From GCA-002727735 sp038134525 (lineage in GTDB: Bacteria > Bacteroidota > Bacteroidia > Flavobacteriales_D > Parvicellaceae), in assembly GCA_038134525.1 (NCBI GenBank), contig JAYPVI010000011.1, positions 19,059 through 83,058 on the forward strand: a DNA stretch of 64,000 nt, in the 5' to 3' direction. Position 1 is the stretch's first letter, and each line of letters opens with the position of its first letter. A model generated the notes under the pieces. The model worked only from the letters and a program-made list of their open reading frames with translations. It was not told the DNA's origin and did no database searches. Shown here one piece after another: positions 9,221-17,151 of the stretch. A program made the position numbers and the translations under genes.

Positions 9221-10159
9221 ATGCAAAGCACAAATACAATTTTAATGGTTAAACCCTCTGCTTTTAGATTCAATGAAGAAACGGCAGTTAATAATCATTT
9301 TCAAATGGCTGATCAGTCTCAAACGGCCACTCAAATAAAAAATAAAGCAGTTCATGAATTTGAATCCATGGTTTCTATGCTTCAAAAAAATGGTGTTAAA
9401 ATTATTATTGTTGATCATGATAATGGAACCGAAACCCCTGATGCAGTTTTTCCAAATAACTGGTTTTCAACGCATCAAAATGGCGATGTTTATTTGTACC
9501 CTATGAATGCAACGAACAGAAGATTGGAACGTAAATTGGAAATATTTGATACAATTAAAGAAAAGCATCACTTACAAATTTCAAATATCATTGATTTCAC
9601 TCACGGGGAAAAAGAGGATTTGTTTCTAGAAGGTACGGGAAGTATGATTTTAGATCGGGTAAATTGTATTATATATGCTTCTATTTCAATAAGAACGTCT
9701 GAAAAGCTTTTATCAGAATATGCAGATAAAATTAATTATGATATAGTTACATTTAAGAGCTATCACGATACAACATTAGAAAGTCCTTTGATATACCATA
9801 CGAATGTCATGATGTGTTTAGCTAGCTCATTTGCTGTCATTTGTCTTGAATCCATCTTAGATCAAAATGAAAGGCAAAAGGTAATAGATAAACTAAAAGA
9901 AACAGATAAAACAATCATTGAAATTACGTTTGATCAAATGAATAATTTTGCTGGTAACATGTTAGAAGTTCAAAATTCAAATGGTGAACAATTTTTAGTC
10001 ATGTCTTCAACAGCTTATCATTCGCTTAATAAAAATCAAATAGATCAAATTCAAGAATTTGTCCAGATTTTACATTCATCAATTGATACTATAGAAACAT
10101 TAGGTGGGGGTAGTGCAAGATGTATGATGGCAGAAATATTTTTGCCTAATCAAAGTTAG
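9221..10159 (+). CDS. ctlX: CtlX-type amidino hydrolase (citrulline/arginine metabolism)
   Basis: 312 residues from the ATG at 9221, which lies two bases after the previous stop; a longer in-frame reading would invade the upstream gene. Family features are the N-terminal MVKPSAFRFN, PDAVFPNNWFSTH, the acidic EGTGSM motif, the histidine-bearing YHTNVMM and a late cysteine in GGSARCMMAEIF, giving a complete guanidino-modifying set. CtlX proteins are linked to citrulline use in Francisella; the activity here is inferred from that family. Its end overlaps the convergent flippase gene by 14 bases. Confidence 0.82.
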   Translation: MQSTNTILMVKPSAFRFNEETAVNNHFQMADQSQTATQIKNKAVHEFESMVSMLQKNGVKIIIVDHDNGTETPDAVFPNNWFSTHQNGDVYLYPMNATNRRLERKLEIFDTIKEKHHLQISNIIDFTHGEKEDLFLEGTGSMILDRVNCIIYASISIRTSEKLLSEYADKINYDIVTFKSYHDTTLESPLIYHTNVMMCLASSFAVICLESILDQNERQKVIDKLKETDKTIIEITFDQMNNFAGNMLEVQNSNGEQFLVMSSTAYHSLNKNQIDQIQEFVQILHSSIDTIETLGGGSARCMMAEIFLPNQS

Positions 10160-11414
10160 TTTTTTTAGTTGTTCTATTAAGGAAAAAATATCCAACCAAT
10201 ACAGATAAAACGTAGAATAAAAATTGTGCTGCAGTCACGAAATAAAGGGTTATCCATTTATCATTTACTATGTAATGTGTGGTTAATAGGCTTATTAAGA
10301 TTAGTAATAAGTGAAAAATATCAAAAAAGAAAATTTCCTTTTGTTTGTCAAGACGAATAAAGATAAAGGATATGGACGAAGCAATAAACATCATGGCCAT
10401 CCATGGACTAATGATCTTTATTATTTCCATTAGGTTTTTCCATTCTTCTCCTAGAATAAAAGTTACCCAATCATTGGGAACAATCCATAAGATGAATATT
10501 CCCAATACACTAACAGCAAGTAACCTTTTAACCCAGTAGGTATGTATTTTTTTAATACTGGAAACGTCCTCCATTTTTGAAATTTCATTATAGTACACTT
10601 GAGCAAATGAAGAAGAAAATAGCATGATTACAAGTCCTAAATACTGAAGTGACGCGGCTGTTAGTCCTGTGAATATATCTCCATAAAATCGCGTAAAGAG
10701 GATAAGAATAATTAGGTTAATGGAGTTACCTAGAAAAATACCAGGGGTGGTAAACCAAATGAACTTTTGATGTTTTTGGATGAGTTTTTTTTCTATTAAT
10801 TTATCTCGTTTAATCCATTTTGAGTTTTTGTAAAAAGAGTTAGCATATTGAACCAAACCACTTATTAGTCCTAAAAATCGTCCTAAGATTAACCCAATAA
10901 ATGACCATCCAAAAAAACCACCCGATAGTTGGAAAAAACTAGCAGTAGAACTTTGAATCACTTTTGATTTACTTATTGTAAAATAGGAGCTGTTTCTTGT
11001 AAACCAGGATTGAGCAATTTGTATTATTCCGTTAACGAAAATGGAGAAAGGCATAATGATAATAAGAGCATACTGATGATTGAAAACTTCGATTTCATTA
11101 AGGAAGTAGCTGGTAAAAATAATACCTCCAATTATGGAAATTACAAAACAAATTTTGATACATATTCTCAATAAAGTAATGGCATTATGATCTTCTCTTT
11201 CTAATACTAAACCGCTCTCAAGTCTGAGTGCACCAACGCTGCTAAAAACGGCTGTAAATTCAAAAAAGAGTCTAAATGGAGCATAATCTTCAGGGCTGTA
11301 AAATAATCGCTGTAGAAATATAAGTGCAGCGAATGAAATTAGTTGTGCAAAAAAAGAACCCGTAAAAAGTGTGGTTACATGCCATAAAAATGATTTGGGT
11401 TTTGTACTTAGCAT
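10146..11414 (-). CDS. Polysaccharide flippase (Wzx/MATE-like, MOP superfamily)
   Basis: 422-residue inner-membrane protein with about 12 hydrophobic segments and few long soluble loops. It has the oligosaccharide-flippase pattern: an early FFAQLISFAALIFLQRLFYS helix and the conserved FRLFFEF..VFSSVGALRLESGLV region after helix 2. It should flip lipid-linked sugar units to the periplasm. It is the last gene of the leftward polysaccharide set and is preceded by a glycosyltransferase and a methyltransferase. The substrate glycan cannot be deduced. Confidence 0.82.
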   Translation of the reverse strand: MLSTKPKSFLWHVTTLFTGSFFAQLISFAALIFLQRLFYSPEDYAPFRLFFEFTAVFSSVGALRLESGLVLEREDHNAITLLRICIKICFVISIIGGIIFTSYFLNEIEVFNHQYALIIIMPFSIFVNGIIQIAQSWFTRNSSYFTISKSKVIQSSTASFFQLSGGFFGWSFIGLILGRFLGLISGLVQYANSFYKNSKWIKRDKLIEKKLIQKHQKFIWFTTPGIFLGNSINLIILILFTRFYGDIFTGLTAASLQYLGLVIMLFSSSFAQVYYNEISKMEDVSSIKKIHTYWVKRLLAVSVLGIFILWIVPNDWVTFILGEEWKNLMEIIKIISPWMAMMFIASSISFIFIRLDKQKEIFFFDIFHLLLILISLLTTHYIVNDKWITLYFVTAAQFLFYVLSVLVGYFFLNRTTKKTNFD

Positions 11415-11440
11415 TCTATAACGTAGCGAATATTAATCCT

Positions 11441-12496
11441 TTAAATACCTAACTGAATCTTCTCGATGGATTCAATTAATTCTGCTTCTCTTTTTGCAAG
11501 CGGGAAAAAATCAATTATTCTTTTTCTTAACTGTATTGATTTTTCATTTTTATTAGACTCTAATGCCATTTTTATTAAGTCCTGAAGTAATTCCACGTTT
11601 TTTTTCTTCAACACATAACCTTCTTCTCCAACAATAAAAGGCATGGCGCCTACATTTGACACAATAGGAATACACCCTGAGAGCATGGCCTCACTCAAGG
11701 CATTTGGAAAACCCTCACTCATTGAAAGTTGAAGATAAAATTCTTTTTCAGAAAGAAATTTAGGCAAATCATTGTGTTCAATGTTGTTTAATGAAATAAC
11801 ATTTTCAGGAAAGTTTTCATCTAATTTATGACCTCCAATAATATAAAATTTACATCTTGGAAAGAACGGGGCAACTTCAATTATAAGATCGATTCCTTTT
11901 AACTTTTTACCAAAGATGGTTCCAAGATCTGATGCAACAGTTACAAAAGAATTATTTTCCTTTTTACTGGAAAAAAACCACTTATTCTCATCATAGCCGT
12001 TGTAAATAGTTTGAACTTTCGTTGTGATTTCGGGAGCATGATAAAGATAACCTTGTCTTGGATAATCATTATCTTGGTAGGTGTATTCACAATCTATTAA
12101 ACTATCCGCAACTGGCAATAGAAGATCGGCTTGTTTTAAACTTTTTTTTGTAAATGAACGAAGATATTTTTTATAAAAACAGCCATATTTTATGGATGGA
12201 AAACTAACAGAATCCGTTCCTCCCATAATAATGATTGATTTTTTTTTAAAAATTTTTGATATATAAGTAGGAAGATAAGAATGATATCCCGCAAATTGAA
12301 TTACTATGGCTGAACTGCTTTTAGTTTTAGCTATTAAAAATAAAAACTGAGTGAAAAATACCCATGGTAATTTTGTTTTTTTTCTCAAATTAAAATAGAA
12401 TATGTCTAAATCAAATTTCTTTGATAAAATAAGAATGTCTTTATTGACAAAAGAGGATAATCCTACATGAATATAGAGTAGTTTAGATTTGGACAT
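11441..12496 (-). CDS. Family GT4-like glycosyltransferase
   Basis: 351-residue cytosolic or membrane-associated sugar transferase with a two-Rossmann arrangement. The C-terminal half shows NGYDENKW, the GT4 signature SLSEGFPNALSEAMLSGCIPIVSNVGA-like region (here LSMSEGFPNALSEAML, acidic E in the E-x7-E arrangement), and GEEGYVLKK after it. It overlaps the methyltransferase stop by one base and sits 26 bases ahead of the flippase. Donor and acceptor are unknown. Confidence 0.85.
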   Translation of the reverse strand: MSKSKLLYIHVGLSSFVNKDILILSKKFDLDIFYFNLRKKTKLPWVFFTQFLFLIAKTKSSSAIVIQFAGYHSYLPTYISKIFKKKSIIIMGGTDSVSFPSIKYGCFYKKYLRSFTKKSLKQADLLLPVADSLIDCEYTYQDNDYPRQGYLYHAPEITTKVQTIYNGYDENKWFFSSKKENNSFVTVASDLGTIFGKKLKGIDLIIEVAPFFPRCKFYIIGGHKLDENFPENVISLNNIEHNDLPKFLSEKEFYLQLSMSEGFPNALSEAMLSGCIPIVSNVGAMPFIVGEEGYVLKKKNVELLQDLIKMALESNKNEKSIQLRKRIIDFFPLAKREAELIESIEKIQLGI

Positions 12497-13191
12497 TAAA
12501 AGAATCTGACTCTTAGGTTTTGAATTAACTGAGCAAACTTTCCTTTAAGTACTATTCTATCTACTTTGGTATTCTTAATCAAAACAATACTTAGGTAATT
12601 GTTAACATTAGTATGAATAGAATAAGGCCTAATACTTTCCACTTGAAATCCGTGAGGATAAACATTATTAAGAAGATCTTGCATAGAAAGAGATTGATCT
12701 ATGATTTGTAATACCTCTGGCTTATTTTCTCTAGTCCAATTTAAAGCATTAGGTTCGGGTATGTTAATCAGGATTTTAGCATTTTGACTACAAATCATGG
12801 AAATTCTTGAAAACAAATTTGAATGCTGTGATACTGGAATATGTTCTAAAACATCTGGGAAAACAACAAAGTCAAAGAGAATGTTAGAACTAAAATTTAC
12901 CATATCCTCAACAAAAAATTCAGCGTTTTTTTCGGGGTTCAAAACTTTTGCAAGTTCAATACTTTTTTCAGAAATATCACAACCGACAAATTTTCCATTT
13001 GGAATGGATTGAATAATTAATTTACTCACCGTTCCAATTCCACAACCTACTTCAAGAACTTTTGACGATTTTTTAAGTCCCATAGATTTCAGTTTTTTGA
13101 CAATTATTCGATGTCTTACTGAAATACCAATTTTTTGTTGCTTTTTTACGAAAAGATCATAAAATTCTTCAACTTCAGCTTTTTTAGTCAT
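12496..13191 (-). CDS. Class I SAM-dependent methyltransferase
   Basis: 231 residues with the SAM-binding motif I VLEVGCGIGTVSKLI, the acidic motif II region GKFVGCDISEKSIELAK, and post-motif DFVVFPDVLEHIP, as in methyltransferases acting on sugars or small molecules. It sits in the polysaccharide cluster, overlapping the glycosyltransferase by one base, which suggests methylation of a glycan or its precursor. It starts 57 bases downstream of the dnaN remnant, so transcription probably reads through the scar from the epimerase side unless a local promoter exists. Confidence 0.85.
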   Translation of the reverse strand: MTKKAEVEEFYDLFVKKQQKIGISVRHRIIVKKLKSMGLKKSSKVLEVGCGIGTVSKLIIQSIPNGKFVGCDISEKSIELAKVLNPEKNAEFFVEDMVNFSSNILFDFVVFPDVLEHIPVSQHSNLFSRISMICSQNAKILINIPEPNALNWTRENKPEVLQIIDQSLSMQDLLNNVYPHGFQVESIRPYSIHTNVNNYLSIVLIKNTKVDRIVLKGKFAQLIQNLRVRFF

Positions 13192-13248
13192 TGATTTTCA
13201 TAAAAATATTGTATTAAAGGGCAAAAGTACATATTTCAGTAACATTTT

Positions 13249-13801
13249 TTAGTTTTCACTGGAGTTAAAACCAATTTCCATATCATCAACATCATATGAG
13301 CAGTTTAATCTTTCATTGGCCTCATTGGAGAATTCTACATCCTCTGCATTTATAGAAAGCTCACTGCCATTAATCTTTAAACGAACCTGATGAGTTGTTT
13401 TATTGGCAAAATTACTGACCCTTTTAATTGACTGGGCAAAAGCGGCTCTGTCTATGGTTAATCTGTTTGGATTTTCGCTTGGGATTACTGCTTCATAATT
13501 GGGATATTTACCATCTATCAATCGACAAATAAGCGTAAAATTCTCAAATTTAAAACTTGCATTGGATTCGTTGTAATTGACATTCACATCGCCAGAAGAA
13601 CTTGAAAGCAATCCTTTTAATAAATTTATGGGTTTTTTAGGAATAATGAAAGATACAGAGTTTTCGGCTTTAACATTTGTTCTCTTATACCTTACTAGCT
13701 TATGTGCATCTGTAGCAACAAAGGTGACATCATTACTGTTTAGGTCTTAATTCATCGTTACCTGAAGCAAAAATGGTTTTTTCCGAGATACCTACTAATA
13801 G
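13249..13801 (-). pseudogene. dnaN: Broken internal fragment of dnaN (DNA polymerase III beta sliding clamp)
   Basis: The leftward frame reads unmistakable sliding-clamp segments. First KTIFASGNDELRP (frame ending at 13742), then after a frame change LNSNDVTFVATDAHKLVRYK (13741 downward), FIIPKKPINLL, LICRLIDGKYPNYEAVIP, FAQSIKRVSNFANKTTHQVRL and DMEIGFNS, ending early with SEN and a stop at 13249. About 8 residues expected between ELRP and the following strand (the MSGVFFE region) are missing with a one-base frame change. The N-terminal third and C-terminal quarter of the roughly 370-residue clamp are absent. A working dnaN must exist elsewhere, so this is a duplicated relic. Confidence 0.85.
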
Positions 13802-13819
13802 GATTGTATATCCACATAA

Positions 13820-13888
13820 TTATAGGTTGTTAATCCATTTATAAGTGTGTGATGAGAGCGGGTCTGCGAGTATAGCCAGTTTAGGCAT
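13820..13888 (-). pseudogene. N-terminal stub of a glycosyltransferase
   Basis: ATG at 13888-13886, 10 bases after the epimerase stop, opens MPKLAILADPLSSHTYKWIN and reaches a TAA at 13822-13820 after 22 codons. The sequence resembles the start of GT4-type glycosyltransferases (hydrophobic strand, then ADP..SSHT.KW). It runs straight into the dnaN remnant, so the rest of the gene appears to have been replaced. The family call rests on a short stretch. Confidence 0.5.
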
Positions 13889-13898
13889 CTTTTTAATT

Positions 13899-14903
13899 TT
13901 AGGTATTGTTTTTGAAATACTCCCAATACCAATTAATGGCTTCATCCATTCCAGTTTGGACATTATGCGATGCTTTGTAGTTTAATAATTTTTCTATTTT
14001 ATCTACTGATGCTAAAGAATGTTTGATGTCTCCAACTCTTTCCGGACCAAATTTGATTGGAATGTTTTGAATTTCATTATCAAATCCAGTTAATAATTTT
14101 CTTATGTGTTTTACTAAATCAATAAGTATTGATTGTTCACCACATGCTACATTATATACCTGATTAACGGCATTTTCATTTGTTGTGGTTGCAGCAAGAA
14201 TATTAGCTTGGATAACGTTGTCAATATAGGTGAAATCCCTACTTTGAGATCCATCACCATGTATAATAGGAGATTTGTGATTTACAAAAGCTTTTATGAA
14301 TTTTGGAATGGCAGCTGCATATGCTCCATCTGGGTCTTGTTTTCTGCCAAAAACATTAAAGTACCTAAGTCCAATTAGTTCCAGATCATAAAGAGAAGCA
14401 AAAACTTCTGCATATAGTTCGTTTACATATTTTGTTACGGCATAAGGTGAAAGGGGAGAACCGATTTTGTCTTCCACCTTAGGTAAAGTTTTTGAGTCGC
14501 CATAAGTAGATGAACTCGCTGCATATACAATTCGCCTTATATTATTTGTTTTAGCTGCCCATAACATATTTACAAATCCATTTATATTGATGTTGTTAGT
14601 ATTTATGGGATTTTCAATTGATCTTGGGACGGAGCCAAGTGCCGCTTGATGTAAAATCACATCTACTTCTTTACAAGCTTTATTACAATCCTCCATATTG
14701 GTAATATCGCCTTCTAAAAAGGTAAATCCATCATGCTCCATTAAGTCTTTAATATTATCTATTTTTCCTGTAATAAGGTTGTCCAAGCAAGTAACTTTAA
14801 TATCTTTTGACAATAGATAATCACAAAGATTACTTCCGATAAAACCTGCTCCACCTGTTACTAAAACGTGCTTGCTTTTTAATTGATCTAACTTACTTTG
14901 CAT
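13899..14903 (-). CDS. UDP-N-acetylglucosamine 4-epimerase-like SDR protein
   Basis: 334-residue extended short-chain dehydrogenase/reductase acting on nucleotide sugars. The NAD-binding motif GGAGFIGSNL is near residue 17, with the catalytic S-x-Y-x3-K represented by SSSTYGDS and YAVTKYVNEL, and the substrate-side motif RYFNVFGRKQDPDGAYAAAIP typical of WbpP/TviC-type 4-epimerases. It supplies a sugar precursor to the polysaccharide set downstream. Its start overlaps the RNase Y gene by 11 bases, an unusual coupling of RNA decay and surface-sugar genes. The precise sugar is inferred. Confidence 0.87.
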   Translation of the reverse strand: MQSKLDQLKSKHVLVTGGAGFIGSNLCDYLLSKDIKVTCLDNLITGKIDNIKDLMEHDGFTFLEGDITNMEDCNKACKEVDVILHQAALGSVPRSIENPINTNNININGFVNMLWAAKTNNIRRIVYAASSSTYGDSKTLPKVEDKIGSPLSPYAVTKYVNELYAEVFASLYDLELIGLRYFNVFGRKQDPDGAYAAAIPKFIKAFVNHKSPIIHGDGSQSRDFTYIDNVIQANILAATTTNENAVNQVYNVACGEQSILIDLVKHIRKLLTGFDNEIQNIPIKFGPERVGDIKHSLASVDKIEKLLNYKASHNVQTGMDEAINWYWEYFKNNT

Positions 14904-16434
14904 ATGAAATGGCTCTTTTTTCTCTTATTACTGTGATTTTAACTTGTCCTGGATATGTCATCTCATTTTCAATTTTTTCAGAAATTTCAAATGCCAAGTC
15001 ATCAGCTCTTTTATCACCTACTTTTTCACTTTCTACAAAAACTCTTAACTCTCTACCGGCCTGTATAGCGTAGGCTTTTGTGACACCATCAAAAGATAAG
15101 GCTGTATTTTCGAGTTCTTTAATTCGTTGTATGTAGGCTTCTACCATTTCACGTCTGGCACCTGGTCTAGCACCAGAAATAGCATCACATATTTGTACAA
15201 TCGGGGAGATCATAGTTGTCATTTCAATCTCATCATGATGAGCCCCTATGGCATTGCATATGTCTTTTTTCTCGCCATACTTCTCAGCCAATTTCATCCC
15301 TAGTATAGCATGTGGAAGTTCAGGTTCATCTTCTGGAACTTTACCTATATCATGTAAAAGACCTGCACGTTTTGCTGTTTTAGGGTTTAATCCTAATTCT
15401 GAAGCCATTGTAGCGCATAAATTTGCAACTTCTCTAGAGTGCTGTAATAAATTTTGCCCATATGAAGAACGAAATTTCATTCTTCCCACCATCTTCATTA
15501 GTTCGGGATGTAAACCATGGATGCCCAAATCAATACATGTTCTTTTGCCCACTTCTATAATTTCTTCATGAATTGATTTTTCAGTTTTAGAAACCACCTC
15601 TTCAATTCTAGCTGGATGAATTCTCCCATCTGTGACAAGTTGATGTAATGCTAATCTTGCAATTTCACGTCTAACGGGGTCAAAGCAAGATAATATAATA
15701 GCCTCTGGAGTATCATCCACGATAATTTCAACTCCAGTTGCTGCTTCAATTGCTCTAATATTTCTTCCTTCTCTACCTATAATTCGTCCTTTTATATCAT
15801 CACTTTCGATATTAAAAACAGAAACGGCATTTTCTATAGTTTGTTCGGATGCAACTCTTTGTATGGTTTGAATCAATATTTTTTTTGCTTCTCTATTAGC
15901 GTTTAATAAGGCTTCGTCTTTTATCTCCTTTAAAGTAGACATGGCTTTGGTTTTGGCTTCTTGTTCCAATGATTTCATCAGTTGCTCTAAAGCTTGTTCC
16001 GCATTAAAGCCACTAACTTTTTCAAGAATTTCTGTTTGTTTTTTTTGGTTTTCTATTAACTCTTCTTCTCTCTTTCTTAGTCCTTCAATCTGGCCTTTTA
16101 ATTTTTCTTCAATTTGGATTAATTCGTTATCCCTAAATCGCAATTCGTCAGATTTCTTCATTAAATTATTTTCTCTTTGCTTAAAATGAAATTCTTTGTG
16201 TTGAATTTTTTGCTCTCTAGAATTAATGGTTTTTTCGTGTTGTTCCTTAAGCTCCAAGAATTTTTCTTTTGCTTGAATTATTTTATCTTTTTTTATGTTT
16301 TCAGCATAGATTTGGGCTTTCTCAAGAATCTCTTTTTCTTTAGAGTTTAGTACTCTTTTAATAATGAAGTAGGAAATAGTTCCCCCTATAATTGTTCCAA
16401 GTATCAATCCAATTGAAATGGTTGTAATATCCAT
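14893..16434 (-). CDS. rny: Ribonuclease Y
   Basis: 513-residue membrane-anchored endoribonuclease that initiates mRNA turnover. It has an N-terminal transmembrane helix (ISIGLILGTIIGGTISYFII), a long charged coiled coil (about residues 30-185), a KH RNA-binding domain (IKGRIIGREGRNIRAIE) and an HD metal-phosphodiesterase domain with LLQHSREVA and LLHDIGKV, then AIGAHHDE. Length and order match the family. It is preceded by zapA (29 bases) and overlaps the epimerase downstream. Confidence 0.96.
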   Translation of the reverse strand: MDITTISIGLILGTIIGGTISYFIIKRVLNSKEKEILEKAQIYAENIKKDKIIQAKEKFLELKEQHEKTINSREQKIQHKEFHFKQRENNLMKKSDELRFRDNELIQIEEKLKGQIEGLRKREEELIENQKKQTEILEKVSGFNAEQALEQLMKSLEQEAKTKAMSTLKEIKDEALLNANREAKKILIQTIQRVASEQTIENAVSVFNIESDDIKGRIIGREGRNIRAIEAATGVEIIVDDTPEAIILSCFDPVRREIARLALHQLVTDGRIHPARIEEVVSKTEKSIHEEIIEVGKRTCIDLGIHGLHPELMKMVGRMKFRSSYGQNLLQHSREVANLCATMASELGLNPKTAKRAGLLHDIGKVPEDEPELPHAILGMKLAEKYGEKKDICNAIGAHHDEIEMTTMISPIVQICDAISGARPGARREMVEAYIQRIKELENTALSFDGVTKAYAIQAGRELRVFVESEKVGDKRADDLAFEISEKIENEMTYPGQVKITVIREKRAISYAK

Positions 16435-16463
16435 ATACTATAATTGTTGGCGATACAACTAAA

Positions 16464-16736
16464 TTATCCAATCAATTCGTCCCTTAGTGCGATTATTTCA
16501 TCACTAAGTTGATCAAATTCAACAGTGTTATTAGTAGAAACGGAGTCAGTTGCATATTGCAACACAGTCATTGCTAATAAATCTTGTGTGTCGATTACAG
16601 CATAGTTACTTTTCAATTCCTTTAAATTTTCATTTATCTTGGATGCTGCTTTCCTAATTTTTTCTTCTTCAGTCCGTTTAATTTTTAGGGGATATGATCT
16701 TCCTCCAATATTCACTTTTATAGATAATTCGCTCAT
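16464..16736 (-). CDS. zapA: Cell-division protein ZapA
   Basis: 90 residues. The N-terminal beta-hairpin region (LSIKVNIGGRSYPLKI) and following EEEKIRKAASKINENLKELK helix match ZapA, which bundles FtsZ filaments at midcell. The C-terminal half is a coiled coil. It lies one base after the upstream coiled-coil gene and immediately before rny. Length is normal. Confidence 0.88.
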   Translation of the reverse strand: MSELSIKVNIGGRSYPLKIKRTEEEKIRKAASKINENLKELKSNYAVIDTQDLLAMTVLQYATDSVSTNNTVEFDQLSDEIIALRDELIG

Positions 16737-16737
16737 T

Positions 16738-17034
16738 TTACTTATTTATTAATGCGATACATTTATCTATCTCTCTTAACATCTCGTTAATCATCAACTT
16801 CACTTCTTTAGTTTTTTCTATCCCTTCACCATCTAGTTGCTTAGCCAATTTTAATAATTTAATTTGTTCTTGAAGTTTTACGATCTCATCTTTTAAGGTG
16901 ACTTTTTCTTCTCCAAGTAGCTCAATTTGATTTTTTAATTTCTTTTCGTTTTCACTACTTTCAATTAAGGACTTTTGTAATCCTTTCACATAAATTCTAA
17001 TATCATTAACGGCAGAAATTCCTTTGTTCATCAA
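16738..17034 (-). CDS. Small coiled-coil protein upstream of zapA
   Basis: 98 residues, almost entirely heptad-rich helix (about residues 18-65, LIESSENEKKLKNQIELLGE and following), without membrane segment or signal. No enzyme motif. Position directly before zapA, with one base between them, suggests a divisome helper, possibly ZapB-like, but sequence identity to ZapB cannot be judged by eye. It is first in the zapA-rny-epimerase transcript. Confidence 0.75.
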   Translation of the reverse strand: MMNKGISAVNDIRIYVKGLQKSLIESSENEKKLKNQIELLGEEKVTLKDEIVKLQEQIKLLKLAKQLDGEGIEKTKEVKLMINEMLREIDKCIALINK

Positions 17035-17049
17035 ACTTGAGTTTCCTTA

Positions 17050-17079
17050 CAAAGTTAGTAGCTAATATGAATTATTCAA
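17050..17079 (-). promoter_or_regulatory. Promoter of the coiled-coil/zapA/rny operon
   Basis: Minus strand: TTG (17079-17077), 19-base spacer, TAACTTTG (17057-17050), an exact match to TTG-N19-TANNTTTG. The first ATG of the operon is 15 bases downstream. Confidence 0.72.
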
Positions 17080-17151
17080 ATTTAAATTTGATTGTGTATA
17101 ATTATTTTGAAAATATGGATTCTTGGTGCAAATTTTACTAAGATTTGTAAA

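Noticed and set aside
13249..13611. A short functional DnaN paralogue
   Set aside because: It lacks both ends of the clamp, has an internal deletion with frame change upstream, and no start signal.
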